64,000 bases of DNA from assembly GCF_000935125.1 (NCBI RefSeq), contig NZ_JRKI01000002.1, forward strand, positions 1-64,000, read 5' to 3'. The stretch's first letter is position 1. Every line of letters starts with the position of its first letter. The translations under genes were made by a program, and so were the position numbers. The notes below the pieces were generated by a model. The model was not told where the DNA came from and did no database searches. It saw only the letters and a program-made list of their open reading frames with translations. This DNA comes from Streptomyces natalensis ATCC 27448. Lineage in GTDB: Bacteria; Actinomycetota; Actinomycetes; Streptomycetales; Streptomycetaceae. Of the stretch, positions 53,797-62,650 are shown piece by piece.

Positions 53797-53994
53797 ATGG
53801 AGAGTGGACCCGAGGTGTTCGCGGGCGCGGCCTTTGCGCTGTTCGGCGCCGCACTGCTGCTGTGGACGGGTGTGTGCCTGCGGACGGGGGCGCCGGTCGC
53901 CGAGGGCACCGGGCGGGTGGTGGGGCCAGTGACGGCGCTGCTGTTCGGGGCGGTGTTCCTGGGCGCGGGATGCTGGATGCTGACGCTGCTGTAG
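53797..53994 (+). CDS. Small two-span membrane protein
   Basis: The 65-aa frame from the ATG at 53797 encodes VFAGAAFALFGAALLLWTGV, a short loop with CLRTGAPVAEGTGR, and a second hydrophobic segment (VTALLFGAVFLGAGCWMLTLL). Codon bias and the two clean segments support it. No good Shine-Dalgarno is visible, so it may be translated from a transcript that begins nearby. Function unknown. Confidence 0.5.
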   Translation: MESGPEVFAGAAFALFGAALLLWTGVCLRTGAPVAEGTGRVVGPVTALLFGAVFLGAGCWMLTLL

Positions 53995-54050
53995 CGCCGG
54001 GCCGGGGGAGTGGCCGCGGCCCGGACACCAACCGCCCGGCGGCTCCGGTG

Positions 54051-54131
54051 CATCAAGTGCCCGGCGGGCGCCGGGGGCATCAACAGCCCGACGGGTGCCG
54101 GGGTAAGCAACTGCCCGACGGATGCCGGGCG
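54051..54131. repeat. Three tandem 27-bp repeats upstream of a secreted-protein gene
   Basis: Units at 54051-54077, 54078-54104 and 54105-54131 share the pattern CATCAA..GCCCG.CGG..GCCGGGG, with the third slightly diverged. Each unit carries a CCCG…CGGG dyad. They lie 120-200 bp upstream of the ATG at 54252. Confidence 0.8.
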
Positions 54132-54251
54132 TTCACTTCCGGCCAGTTGTGAGTCGGGTGGCCGACACGCGGGTGGGCGGGGAACCTCGCTGTCGCGCCG
54201 ACCGTGTTCCTCGGTGAAGGGCACGAACCGGCTCGACAGTGAGGAACCCCC

Positions 54252-54656
54252 ATGAACCGTGCAGTCCGCTCCGCCGCCGTCGTGGTGATCGCCGTCTCCC
54301 TGCTCGGAGGAGGAACGGCCGCCGCCTTCGCCGAGCCGGCCCAGCTGCATGCGCCGAAGCCGATCGTGGCCACCGCCCCGGTCACGGCCGAGCTGACGGC
54401 CAAGGCGAGCGCGACCACGGTCCACGCCTGGCAGGAGTTCCGGATCTCCGGCACAGCCAAGGGCATCAAGGCGGGCAGCAAGGTCACCGTCCAGCAGAAG
54501 CAGGGCGCCAAGTGGGTCGTGCTCCCCGCCCAGGCTCCGGTCAACGCCAGCGGGACGTACTCGGTGCGGGTCAAGCTCGGCCTCAAGGGCGTCAATCAGC
54601 TCCGGATCGGCGCGGGCAGCGCCATATCCCCGGTGGTGAGCGTCACCGTCCGCTGA
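54252..54656 (+). CDS. Small secreted beta-sandwich-like protein
   Basis: The 134-aa product has a signal peptide (VVVIAVSLLGGGTAAAFAEP, cleavage after AFA). The mature part, from PVTAELTAKASATTVHAWQE to GVNQLRIGAGSAISPVVSVTV, looks like one Ig/bacterial-Ig-like beta sandwich (…RISGTAKGIKAGSKVTVQQK…). No catalytic motif. It may be a wall-associated or adhesin-type protein. Just after its stop, the DUF2752 gene ends on the other strand, so the two are convergent with 2 bp between. Confidence 0.75.
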   Translation: MNRAVRSAAVVVIAVSLLGGGTAAAFAEPAQLHAPKPIVATAPVTAELTAKASATTVHAWQEFRISGTAKGIKAGSKVTVQQKQGAKWVVLPAQAPVNASGTYSVRVKLGLKGVNQLRIGAGSAISPVVSVTVR

Positions 54657-54658
54657 GC

Positions 54659-55099
54659 TCAGCCGACGAGATTGCGCGCGATCATCCAGACCGCGGCGAT
54701 GCCCAGCACCACGGCATTGCCGCGGGCGGAGAGCCGCGGCCGGAAGTAGCGCCCGCGCAGTCCCGCGTTCAGCCAGCTCCCGACGACATAGGCCAGGGCC
54801 GGCACGCCCAGGGTGAGCAGCACCATGTTGTCGTGGAAAGCCGTCACGACATCGGCGTGCAGCAGGTCGTACGCCATCCGCGTGCCGCCGCACAGCGGAC
54901 ACAGGATCCCAGTGGTCATTTTGAGCGGGCAGGGCAGCAGCACCTGACCGGGCCGGTGCGGATCGGTGTGCCAGAGATAGACGGAGCCGAGCGCACCGCC
55001 GGCGAGCCCCAGGGCGGCCACACGGACGGTGCGCCGGCGGATGGCCGCGGCGGTGGGGGCCGTCACGGGGCCCACGGGCTCGCTCTGTGCCGGGTTCAT
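54659..55099 (-). CDS. DUF2752 membrane protein
   Basis: The 146-aa protein has three hydrophobic segments (VAALGLAGGALGSVYLW; VLLTLGVPALAYVVGSWL; NAVVLGIAAVWMIARNL) and the DUF2752 signature CPLKMTTGILCPLCGGTRMA, where the CPxCGxTR motif is recognisable. Its ATG overlaps the stop of the upstream gene (ATGA), so translation is coupled. Function unknown; the neighbour may be a partner. Confidence 0.85.
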   Translation of the reverse strand: MNPAQSEPVGPVTAPTAAAIRRRTVRVAALGLAGGALGSVYLWHTDPHRPGQVLLPCPLKMTTGILCPLCGGTRMAYDLLHADVVTAFHDNMVLLTLGVPALAYVVGSWLNAGLRGRYFRPRLSARGNAVVLGIAAVWMIARNLVG

Positions 55100-55644
55100 A
55101 CGCTCAGCGACCTTGCGTAGGCGACCTGCTGGAACACGTACATGACCTGCTCGGGCGACTGCACCGGGATCAGCGTGGCGTGGTGCCGCCCGCCGCCGTC
55201 GACCGTGACCTGCACATACCCGGTGGTGATGCGTTCCTTCATCAGCAGGAAGAGCAGGCCGATGGCGCAGAAGGAGACGAAGACGACGGCGAGCACGATG
55301 CCCGCCGTCTGGATCTTCTCCTGGGTCCGCGACATGTCCGTACACGTCCACACCGCGCCCTTGAGCGGCATCGGCCCGGCCGGCGTCACGATCGTGTCGT
55401 CCGCCACCGCGATGTCGCCGAGCGTGAGCACCGTCCCGGCGGGCACCGCACCGGGCACGGTGAGCGGACCGGGCATGGCCAGGGATGCGGGCTGCGGCGG
55501 GCCGGCGGCCGGGTAGCCGTATGCCGGAGGGGTCTGCGGCGCGGCGTAGGGGTTGTCGGCGGCCGGGCCGCCATCGGCGGGCTTGGTGTACGCAGGGTGG
55601 CCGGGCTCGTCGTCCGGTGGCGGTGCGGGGTACTGCTGCGCCAT
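55096..55644 (-). CDS. Pro-rich membrane protein of unknown function
   Basis: The 182-aa protein begins with a Pro/Ala/Tyr-rich disordered region (about 1-65) and a compact beta-like segment (GDIAVADDTIVTPAGPMPLK). One membrane segment follows (TAGIVLAVVFVSFCAIGLLFLLM), then VQVTVDGGGRHHATLIPVQS. The pattern is that of actinobacterial short membrane proteins encoded beside DUF2752. GGGGGGACC before the ATG at 55644 is an acceptable ribosome site. Coupled to the downstream DUF2752 gene. Confidence 0.72.
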   Translation of the reverse strand: MAQQYPAPPPDDEPGHPAYTKPADGGPAADNPYAAPQTPPAYGYPAAGPPQPASLAMPGPLTVPGAVPAGTVLTLGDIAVADDTIVTPAGPMPLKGAVWTCTDMSRTQEKIQTAGIVLAVVFVSFCAIGLLFLLMKERITTGYVQVTVDGGGRHHATLIPVQSPEQVMYVFQQVAYARSLSV

Positions 55645-56224
55645 GAGTGGTCCCCCCGAAGGTGCGTGCGCGCTCTGCCGGTCGCCGGCCCGCGCGGCGG
55701 GCCGTGCCGCGTCCATCCTGCCAGCCACCCGACACGCCGTATCAAGAAGCCGTCGGACGCCGTCACAAGAATGCCGCCGCAGAAGCCGTCACAAGAATGC
55801 CGCCGCGAGAACGCCGCCGGGACACGTCTCCCGGGGAAGCGCTTTCACGACGGCGGGATCCGGATCTCCGGGACCGCCGGGTCCTTGAATGACCCCCGTC
55901 AGACGGAGACCGCCGTGGGGATCGTCACTGTGAGAGATCACCGGCGGCCGCGCTATGGCGCCCGGAGCGGGATCGCGGCAGGGTACGCACGGAGTGGCGT
56001 CCCGGCGATGGAGATCATCGGGGCCCCTCGGGGAACGCCCGCTGCGGTCCGGGGCGGCAGGAAGACATGTAGTCGGGTTACCGTTCGAGTGGCGTTGCGG
56101 GGTTTTTCCGTTTGACACGGGGGCGGGAGGTACCGTCACACTCCGCAGCGTCAAGCGTCACCGCAGTGCGACCCCGGCGTCCGGCCGGGGGCCTATTCAG
56201 CGTCGACCGGAGAGAAGAGCGAAG
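55645..56224. other. Leader and promoter region of topA
   Basis: About 580 bp. It contains a 26-bp tandem repeat (55759-55810) and, closer to topA, TTGACA at 56112-56117, a good -35 but without an obvious -10 at 17 bp. No gene is supported. Confidence 0.5.
55759..55810. repeat. 26-bp direct repeats, two copies
   Basis: GCCGTCACAAGAATGCCGCC begins at 55759 and recurs at 55785. Related fragments (AAGAAGCCGTCGGAC) precede it. They lie in the divergent region between the Pro-rich membrane protein gene and topA. Confidence 0.7.
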
Positions 56225-59083
56225 TTGTCCGCGACCAGCGAGACCGCAGAGGGCGGCACCCGCCGACTCGTCATCGTCGAGTCGCCTGCCAAGGCGAAGA
56301 CGATCAAGGGCTATCTCGGCCCTGGCTACGTGGTCGAAGCCAGCGTCGGGCACATCCGCGACCTTCCCAACGGCGCGGCGGAGGTCCCCGCGAAGTACAA
56401 GGGCGAGCCGTGGGCCCGCCTCGGTGTGAACGTCGACGCCGACTTCCAGCCGATCTATGTGGTCAACAGTGACAAGAAGGACCAGGTCAAGAAGCTCAAG
56501 CAGCTGCTGGCCGAGTCCGACGAACTCTTCCTCGCCACCGATGAGGACCGCGAGGGCGAGGCCATCGCCTGGCACCTCCAGGAGATCCTCAAGCCCAAGG
56601 TCCCGGTCCACCGGATGGTCTTCCACGAGATCACCAAGGACGCGATCCGCGAGGCCGTCGAGAACCCGCGCGATCTCAACCAGAAGCTGGTCGACGCCCA
56701 GGAGACCCGCCGCATCCTCGACCGCCTCTACGGCTACGAGGTCTCGCCGGTCCTGTGGAAGAAGGTCATGCCGCGGCTGTCGGCCGGCCGGGTGCAGTCC
56801 GTCGCGACCCGTCTCGTTGTCGAGCGCGAGCGCGAGCGCATCGCCTTCCGCTCCGCCGAGTACTGGGACCTGACCGGCACCTTTGCCACCGGCCGGGCGG
56901 GCGACGCCAGCGACCCGTCCACCCTGGTGGCCCGCCTGAACACCGTCGACGGCCGCCGTATCGCGCAGGGCCGCGACTTCGGCCCCAACGGGCAGCTCAA
57001 GAACAACGACGTCCTCCACCTGGACGAGGCCAACGCCCGCGCGCTGGCCGCCGCCCTGGCGGACACCGACTTCGCGGTGCGCTCGGTCGAATCCAAGCCC
57101 TACCGCCGCTCGCCGTACGCCCCCTTCCGTACGACCACCCTCCAGCAGGAGGCCAGCCGCAAGCTCGGCTTCGGCGCCAAGGCGACCATGCAGGTGGCGC
57201 AGAAGCTGTACGAGAACGGCTACATCACCTATATGCGTACGGACTCCACCACGCTCTCGGACACCGCGGTCGCCGCGGCCCGGCGGCAGGTGACGCAGCT
57301 GTACGGCGCCGACTATCTGCCGGACAAGCCGCGTACCTACGCCGGCAAGGTCAAGAACGCCCAGGAGGCGCACGAGGCGATCCGCCCCTCCGGCGACCGC
57401 TTCCGCACCCCGGCCGAGACCGGGCTGACCGGCGACCAGTTCAGGCTCTACGAGCTGATCTGGAAGCGGACCGTGGCCTCGCAGATGAAGGACGCGACCG
57501 GTAACTCCGTCACGGTCAAGATCGGTGGCCGGGCCTCCGACGGGCGGGACGCCGAGTTCAGCGCGTCCGGCAAGACCATCACCTTCCACGGCTTCCTCAA
57601 GGCCTACGTGGAGGGCGCGGACGACCCGAACGCCGAGCTCGACGACCGCGAGCGCCGGCTGCCGCAGGTCGCCGAGGGCGACGCACTGGCCGCGCGGGAG
57701 ATCACCGCCGACGGGCACGCCACCAAGCCGCCCGCCCGCTACACCGAGGCCACGCTGGTCAAGGAGCTGGAAGAGCGCGAGATCGGCCGCCCGTCGACGT
57801 ATGCGTCGATCATCGGCACGATCCTCGACCGCGGCTATGTCTTCAAGAAGGGCACCGCGCTGGTCCCCTCCTTCCTGTCGTTCGCGGTGGTCAACCTCCT
57901 GGAGAAGCACTTCGGCCGGCTGGTCGACTACAGCTTCACCGCCAAGATGGAGGACGACCTCGACCGCATCGCCCGCGGTGAGGCGCAGGCCGTGCCGTGG
58001 CTGCGCCGCTTCTACTTCGGGCAGGGCACCGAGGGCGGCGCGGCGGACGCCGGCAACGGCGACGGCGACCACTTGGGCGGCCTGAAGGAGCTGGTCGAGG
58101 ACCTGGGCGCGATCGACGCCCGGGAGATCTCGTCCTTCCCGGTCAGCGACGACATCAAGCTGCGGGTCGGCCGTTACGGCCCGTACGTCGAGCGCGGCGA
58201 GAAGGACACCGAGGGCCATCAGCGCGCCGATGTCCCCGACGACCTGGCGCCCGACGAGCTGACCGTGGAGTACGCCGAGGAGCTGCTGGCCAAGCCGAGC
58301 GGCGACTTCGCGCTGGGCACCGACCCGGAGTCCGGCCACGAGATCGTCGCCAAGGACGGCCGCTACGGCCCGTACGTCACCGAGGTGCTGCCCGAGGGCA
58401 CCCCGAAGACCGGCAAGAACGCGGTCAAGCCGCGCACCGCCTCGCTGTTCAAGTCGATGTCGCTGGACACCGTCACCCTCGCGGACGCGCTCAAGCTGAT
58501 GTCACTGCCGCGGGTGGTCGGCACGGACGCCGAGGGCGTGGAGATCACCGCGCAGAACGGCCGCTACGGCCCGTACCTCAAGAAGGGCACGGACTCGCGC
58601 TCCCTGGAGAGCGAGGACCAGCTCTTCAACATCACCCTCGACGAGGCGCTGGCGATCTACGCCCAGCCCAAGCAGCGCGGGCGGGCCGCCGCCAAGCCGC
58701 CGCTGAAGGAGCTGGGCACGGACCCGGTCAGCGGCAAGCCGGTGGTGGTCAAGGACGGCCGCTTCGGCGCGTATGTCACCGACGGCGAGACCAACGCGAC
58801 GCTGCGCCGGGACGACGACGTCGAGACGATCACGCCCGAGCGCGGCTATGAGCTGCTGGCGGAGAAGCGCGCCAAGGGCCCGGCGAAGAAGACGACCGCC
58901 AAGAAGACGGCCGCGAAGAAGACGACGGCCAAGAAGACGACGGCCAAGAAGACCGCGGCGAAGACCACCGCGGCGAAGAAGACGGCCGTCAAGAAGACGA
59001 CGGCGAAGAAGACGACCGCCAAGAAGGCCCCGGCCAAGAAGGCGGCCGCCAAGACGTCGGCGTCGGCGTCGTCCGAGGACTGA
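56225..59083 (+). CDS. topA: DNA topoisomerase I
   Basis: The 952-aa protein starts with TTG (GGAGAGAAGAG upstream). The Toprim motifs LVIVESPAKAKTIKGYL and LATDEDREGEAIAWHLQ are present. The active-site Tyr is in NGYITYMRTDSTTLSDTAVA. Zinc fingers are absent, as usual in actinobacteria; instead there are three C-terminal repeats (e.g. RYGPYVERGEKD, RYGPYVTEVLPEG, RYGPYLKKGTD) and then a ~60-residue Lys/Ala tail (AKKTTAKKTAAKKTTAKK) known to increase processivity in streptomycetes. It relaxes negative supercoils. Confidence 0.97.
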   Translation: MSATSETAEGGTRRLVIVESPAKAKTIKGYLGPGYVVEASVGHIRDLPNGAAEVPAKYKGEPWARLGVNVDADFQPIYVVNSDKKDQVKKLKQLLAESDELFLATDEDREGEAIAWHLQEILKPKVPVHRMVFHEITKDAIREAVENPRDLNQKLVDAQETRRILDRLYGYEVSPVLWKKVMPRLSAGRVQSVATRLVVERERERIAFRSAEYWDLTGTFATGRAGDASDPSTLVARLNTVDGRRIAQGRDFGPNGQLKNNDVLHLDEANARALAAALADTDFAVRSVESKPYRRSPYAPFRTTTLQQEASRKLGFGAKATMQVAQKLYENGYITYMRTDSTTLSDTAVAAARRQVTQLYGADYLPDKPRTYAGKVKNAQEAHEAIRPSGDRFRTPAETGLTGDQFRLYELIWKRTVASQMKDATGNSVTVKIGGRASDGRDAEFSASGKTITFHGFLKAYVEGADDPNAELDDRERRLPQVAEGDALAAREITADGHATKPPARYTEATLVKELEEREIGRPSTYASIIGTILDRGYVFKKGTALVPSFLSFAVVNLLEKHFGRLVDYSFTAKMEDDLDRIARGEAQAVPWLRRFYFGQGTEGGAADAGNGDGDHLGGLKELVEDLGAIDAREISSFPVSDDIKLRVGRYGPYVERGEKDTEGHQRADVPDDLAPDELTVEYAEELLAKPSGDFALGTDPESGHEIVAKDGRYGPYVTEVLPEGTPKTGKNAVKPRTASLFKSMSLDTVTLADALKLMSLPRVVGTDAEGVEITAQNGRYGPYLKKGTDSRSLESEDQLFNITLDEALAIYAQPKQRGRAAAKPPLKELGTDPVSGKPVVVKDGRFGAYVTDGETNATLRRDDDVETITPERGYELLAEKRAKGPAKKTTAKKTAAKKTTAKKTTAKKTAAKTTAAKKTAVKKTTAKKTTAKKAPAKKAAAKTSASASSED

Positions 59084-59195
59084 GCGTCACCCACTGCCGG
59101 GACAAGAGCGGGCACGGCGGACCACGGTCCGTCGGGCCCGCCTCTTTGTTCGGGTGGGCGCCCGGGAGTGCGTACCGTCCCGATAGGCTGGCAGG

Positions 59196-62100
59196 ATGAC
59201 GCGAGCCGAGCAGCCAACGGTCGTGCCCCCCACTTCAGACGCCCTCGCCGCGGACTCCCGCGAGCGCGCCGTACGGGCGCTGCTGCGCTTTCCTCCGCTG
59301 AAGCGGCTGTGGAGCGCCCAGTTTGTCGGGGGCATCGGCGATGCCCTGTCCATGCTTGTCCTGGTCCTTCTCGCCCTTCAGGCGGCGCTGTACGTCCCGC
59401 TGGGCGGCCAGGCCGTCTTCGGCGGCGGATACCGGGGTGCCGCCCTTGCGGTCACCGCGGTCTTCGGGGCGCGGATGCTGGCCACCTTGCTCTTCGGGGC
59501 CGTCCTGCTGGGGCCGCTGTCCGCGCTGACGGCGCACTCGGGGCCGCTGGACCGGCGCTGGACGATGATCGGCGCGGACGGTGTGCGGCTGGCGCTGCTG
59601 GTCGTCGCGCCTCTGTGGATCGACTGGACGCCCGCCAATGCGCTGGCCTGGCTGCTGGTCACGGTCTTCGTCAGCGGCGTCGCCGAACGCCTGTGGACCG
59701 TCGCCCGGGAGAGCGCCGCGCCCGCCCTGCTGCCCGCGCCGCCGCCCGAGGGCGCCGCCGTACGGCCGTTGCCGGACAACATGGAGGCGCTGCGTCGCCT
59801 CTCGCTGCGCACCGCCTTCCTCGCGCTGCCGACCGCGGCCGCGGCGCTGGTGGTCATCACCCTCGTCAGCAAGCTGCTGGGCGCCGGCGTGGCGTGGTTC
59901 CAGCTCCACCAGGCGGCCCTGGGCTCGTATCTGGCGGCCGGGCTGTTCGCCGCGTCCGTGTCGATCCTCTACTTCCTCGAGCTGCCCGATGGGCAGACGC
60001 CGCGGCCGCGCTCCCCGCTGGAGGGGCTGCGCCGTCCCAAGGCCGCCGGATCCGGCGCCGACAAGGGCCGTACGGGCGCGATCCCGCTGCTGGTGCCGGC
60101 TTGCGCCGCCGTGGCCGCCGGGATTGCCGCGGCCGTCGCGCTGGCCGTCCTGATGGCCTACGACCTGGCCGCGGGCCCGGCCTCCTTCGCGCTGCTGGTG
60201 CTCGCGCTGACCGGCGGTACGGCCGTCGGCATCCGCGGCGCCCGCAAGGTGCTGCCCGCGCTCTCCCGGCGTCGGCTGCTCGCCCTGGCGGTGGCGTTCA
60301 CCGGGCTCGCACTGCTGGCCATGGGACTGGTCCCGGACACCACGACGGTGCTGCTGCTGGCGCTGGTCGCCGGGGTGAGCGCCGGTATCGCGGCCAACAC
60401 CGGCCATGTGCTGCTGGAGCAGGAGGTCGAGGAGGCCCGCAGGGCGCGGACGACCGAGCATCTACACGCCGTCGTCCGCCTCGCGGTCGCGCTGGCCGCC
60501 ATTGTCGCTCCGCTGCTGGCCGCCGTCATCGGCCCGCACCGCTTCGAGAACGGCAGCTTCACGTTTTCGCACGGTGGCGCCGCCTTCACCCTGATGCTGG
60601 TCGGCGCGCTGCTGCTGCCGGTCGCCGCCTGGGTGCTGGGCAAGGCCGACGACCGGCACGGCGTACCGCTGCGGCGCGATCTGCGCGAGGCGCTGCGCGG
60701 CGGCGACCCGGACCAGACGCCCGCCGCCACCGGCTTCTTCATCGCCCTGGAGGGCGGCGACGGCGCCGGGAAGTCCACCCAGGTCGAGGCGCTGGCCGAG
60801 TGGATCCGCGCCAAGGGCCACGAGGTCGTCGTCACCCGGGAGCCGGGCGCCACCGCCATCGGCAAGCGGCTGCGCTCGATCATCCTGGACGTGTCCACCT
60901 CCGGGCTCTCGGACCGCGCCGAGGCGCTGATGTTCGCCGCCGACCGCGCCGAGCACGTCGACAGCGTCATCCGCCCCGCCCTCGAACGCGGCGCCATCGT
61001 CATCACCGACCGCTATATCGACTCCTCCGTCGCCTACCAGGGCGCCGGGCGCAACCTCGCCCCCACCGAGATCGCCCGGATCAACCGCTGGGCGACGGGT
61101 GGTCTCGTCCCCCATCTGACCGTCCTGCTGGACATCTCGCCCGAGGCCGCCCGAGAGCGCTTCACCGAGGCCCCCGACCGGCTGGAGTCGGAGCCCGCCG
61201 AGTTCCACGAGCGGGTACGGGCCGGGTTCCTGACCCTGGCCGCCGCCGACCCGGCGCGCTACCTCGTCGTCGACGCCGGACAGGAGCCGGAGGCGGTCGC
61301 CACCGTCGTACGGCACCGCCTCGACCAGGTCCTGCCGCTGTCCGAGGCCGAGCTCAAGGCCCAGGCCGAGGCCCGTAAGGCGGCCGAGGAGGAGGCCCGC
61401 CGGCGGGCCGAGGAAGAGGCCACGCGCAAGGCGGAGGAAGCGCGGCTGGAGCGCGAGCGCCAGGAGCAGCTGGCCAAGCTGCGCGCCGAGGAAGAGGAGC
61501 GCAAGCGGCAGGAGGAAGAGGCGGCCAGGGCTCGCGAGGCCGCGCGCCAGGCCGAGGAAGCGCGTAAGCGCGCCGAGGAGGCCCGGCAGGCGGCGGAGGC
61601 GGAGCGGCAGCGCCGCGAGGCCGAGGAGCGCGCCCGCCTGGCCGAGCAGGAGCGGCTGCGCAAGCGCGCGGAGGAAGAGGCGCGGCTGCGCCGGGAGGCC
61701 GAGGAACGCCGCCTGGAGAAGCAGCGCAAGGCCGAGGAGGCCCTGCTGCGCGCCGAGCAGGCCCGTAAGGAGGCGGCCGAGGCGGCTGCCGCCGCGGAGG
61801 CGGAGGCCGCTGCGGCGGCGGATGCGCCGACCAAGGAGACGCCGGTCGCGGACCTGCGGAAGCGCTATGTCGAGCACGGCGCGCCGGATTCGGCCGATGT
61901 TTCACGTGAAACAACGGAAAGCGGTGCCTCCGACACGGAGCGTACGGAATCGCTGTCGCAGCCCGAGGCCCCGCGGGAGACGGCGGACGAGACGGCGGTG
62001 CTGCCGCGGTACGGCGCCGCACCGGACGCCGAGGCGACCAGCGTGCTGCCGCGGTACGGCTCTGGGCCGGACGCGGAGGAGACCAGCGTGCTGCCGCCCG

Positions 62101-62405
62101 TACGGGACGGGGGCGACCCCGCCGACCGGGTGCCGTCGTGGATGTTCCGCAAGGAGGACGCGGACGGCGCGGCGCAGCAGCCCGCCCCCGCCGAATCGGG
62201 CACCGAGCGCACCCGCGAACTCCCGCAGATCGACCCGGCCACCGGTCACCCGGCGGAGCCGCAGCGCAGCCGCCCCCGCCCGGACTGGGCGGAGGAGACC
62301 CCGCTGGACGATCTGCCGACCCTGGCCGACGAACTCCTCGGCCCGCGCCCGGACGAGGCGGCGGACGACGAGGGCCACCGGGGGCGGGGCCGCCGCCGCG
62401 GCTGA
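59196..62405 (+). CDS. tmk: Membrane-transporter-like domain fused to thymidylate kinase with a coiled-coil and disordered tail
   Basis: The 1069-aa protein has three parts. Residues about 30-500 hold twelve or so hydrophobic segments in an MFS-like pattern. Residues about 515-705 are a complete thymidylate kinase: GFFIALEGGDGAGKSTQVEA (P-loop), VVTREPGAT, ITDRYIDSSVAYQGAGR (DRY). Residues about 715-890 are a long Glu/Ala/Arg coiled coil (EEEARRRAEEEATRKAEEAR). The remainder is acidic and disordered, with two ETAVLPRYGA/TSVLPRYGS-like repeats. The fusion corresponds to SCO3542. A parS site lies in the disordered region. Confidence 0.9.
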   Translation: MTRAEQPTVVPPTSDALAADSRERAVRALLRFPPLKRLWSAQFVGGIGDALSMLVLVLLALQAALYVPLGGQAVFGGGYRGAALAVTAVFGARMLATLLFGAVLLGPLSALTAHSGPLDRRWTMIGADGVRLALLVVAPLWIDWTPANALAWLLVTVFVSGVAERLWTVARESAAPALLPAPPPEGAAVRPLPDNMEALRRLSLRTAFLALPTAAAALVVITLVSKLLGAGVAWFQLHQAALGSYLAAGLFAASVSILYFLELPDGQTPRPRSPLEGLRRPKAAGSGADKGRTGAIPLLVPACAAVAAGIAAAVALAVLMAYDLAAGPASFALLVLALTGGTAVGIRGARKVLPALSRRRLLALAVAFTGLALLAMGLVPDTTTVLLLALVAGVSAGIAANTGHVLLEQEVEEARRARTTEHLHAVVRLAVALAAIVAPLLAAVIGPHRFENGSFTFSHGGAAFTLMLVGALLLPVAAWVLGKADDRHGVPLRRDLREALRGGDPDQTPAATGFFIALEGGDGAGKSTQVEALAEWIRAKGHEVVVTREPGATAIGKRLRSIILDVSTSGLSDRAEALMFAADRAEHVDSVIRPALERGAIVITDRYIDSSVAYQGAGRNLAPTEIARINRWATGGLVPHLTVLLDISPEAARERFTEAPDRLESEPAEFHERVRAGFLTLAAADPARYLVVDAGQEPEAVATVVRHRLDQVLPLSEAELKAQAEARKAAEEEARRRAEEEATRKAEEARLERERQEQLAKLRAEEEERKRQEEEAARAREAARQAEEARKRAEEARQAAEAERQRREAEERARLAEQERLRKRAEEEARLRREAEERRLEKQRKAEEALLRAEQARKEAAEAAAAAEAEAAAAADAPTKETPVADLRKRYVEHGAPDSADVSRETTESGASDTERTESLSQPEAPRETADETAVLPRYGAAPDAEATSVLPRYGSGPDAEETSVLPPVRDGGDPADRVPSWMFRKEDADGAAQQPAPAESGTERTRELPQIDPATGHPAEPQRSRPRPDWAEETPLDDLPTLADELLGPRPDEAADDEGHRGRGRRRG
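61898..61913. promoter_or_regulatory. parS: parS centromere site inside the tmk fusion gene
   Basis: The sequence TGTTTCACGTGAAACA is a perfect 16-bp palindrome containing the exact ParB-binding consensus GTTTCACGTGAAAC. It encodes VSRET within the disordered tail. Streptomyces has around twenty such sites clustered around oriC. This supports the chromosomal and core location. Confidence 0.93.
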
Positions 62406-62428
62406 GCCCCCGCCGCCCTGCCGTACGG

Positions 62429-62470
62429 CACCGGCCGCGCCCGCAGAACGCTCTGCGGACGCGGCCGGTG
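62429..62470 (+). terminator. Terminator of the tmk fusion gene
   Basis: CACCGGCCGCG and CGCGGCCGGTG pair around a second stem CCGCAG/CTGCGG with loop AACGCT, 24 bp after the stop codon. Confidence 0.85.
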
Positions 62471-62650
62471 TGCGTGGGGGCGGGGGCGGCCGATCTACGG
62501 AGGGGCGGACCCGGCACCCGTTCGGGGGTCGGTTGTCAGCGGGGTGGACCACAATGGGGCACAGCGATGGTTCGGGGCGCACGGTGCGTACCGCCCGGCC
62601 ATGACGCGGCCGGGCACGAAGCAGGACGGACAGGAACGGCGGGCAGCGCG

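Noticed and set aside
54051..54131. CRISPR array
   Set aside because: Three direct units with no spacers and no cas genes.
56112..56135. A complete sigma-HrdB promoter for topA
   Set aside because: TTGACA is present, but no acceptable -10 hexamer lies at 16-18 bp.
55955..56224. Upstream in-frame extension of TopA
   Set aside because: The conserved N-terminus begins after the TTG at 56225, which has a ribosome site. The extension contains the promoter region.
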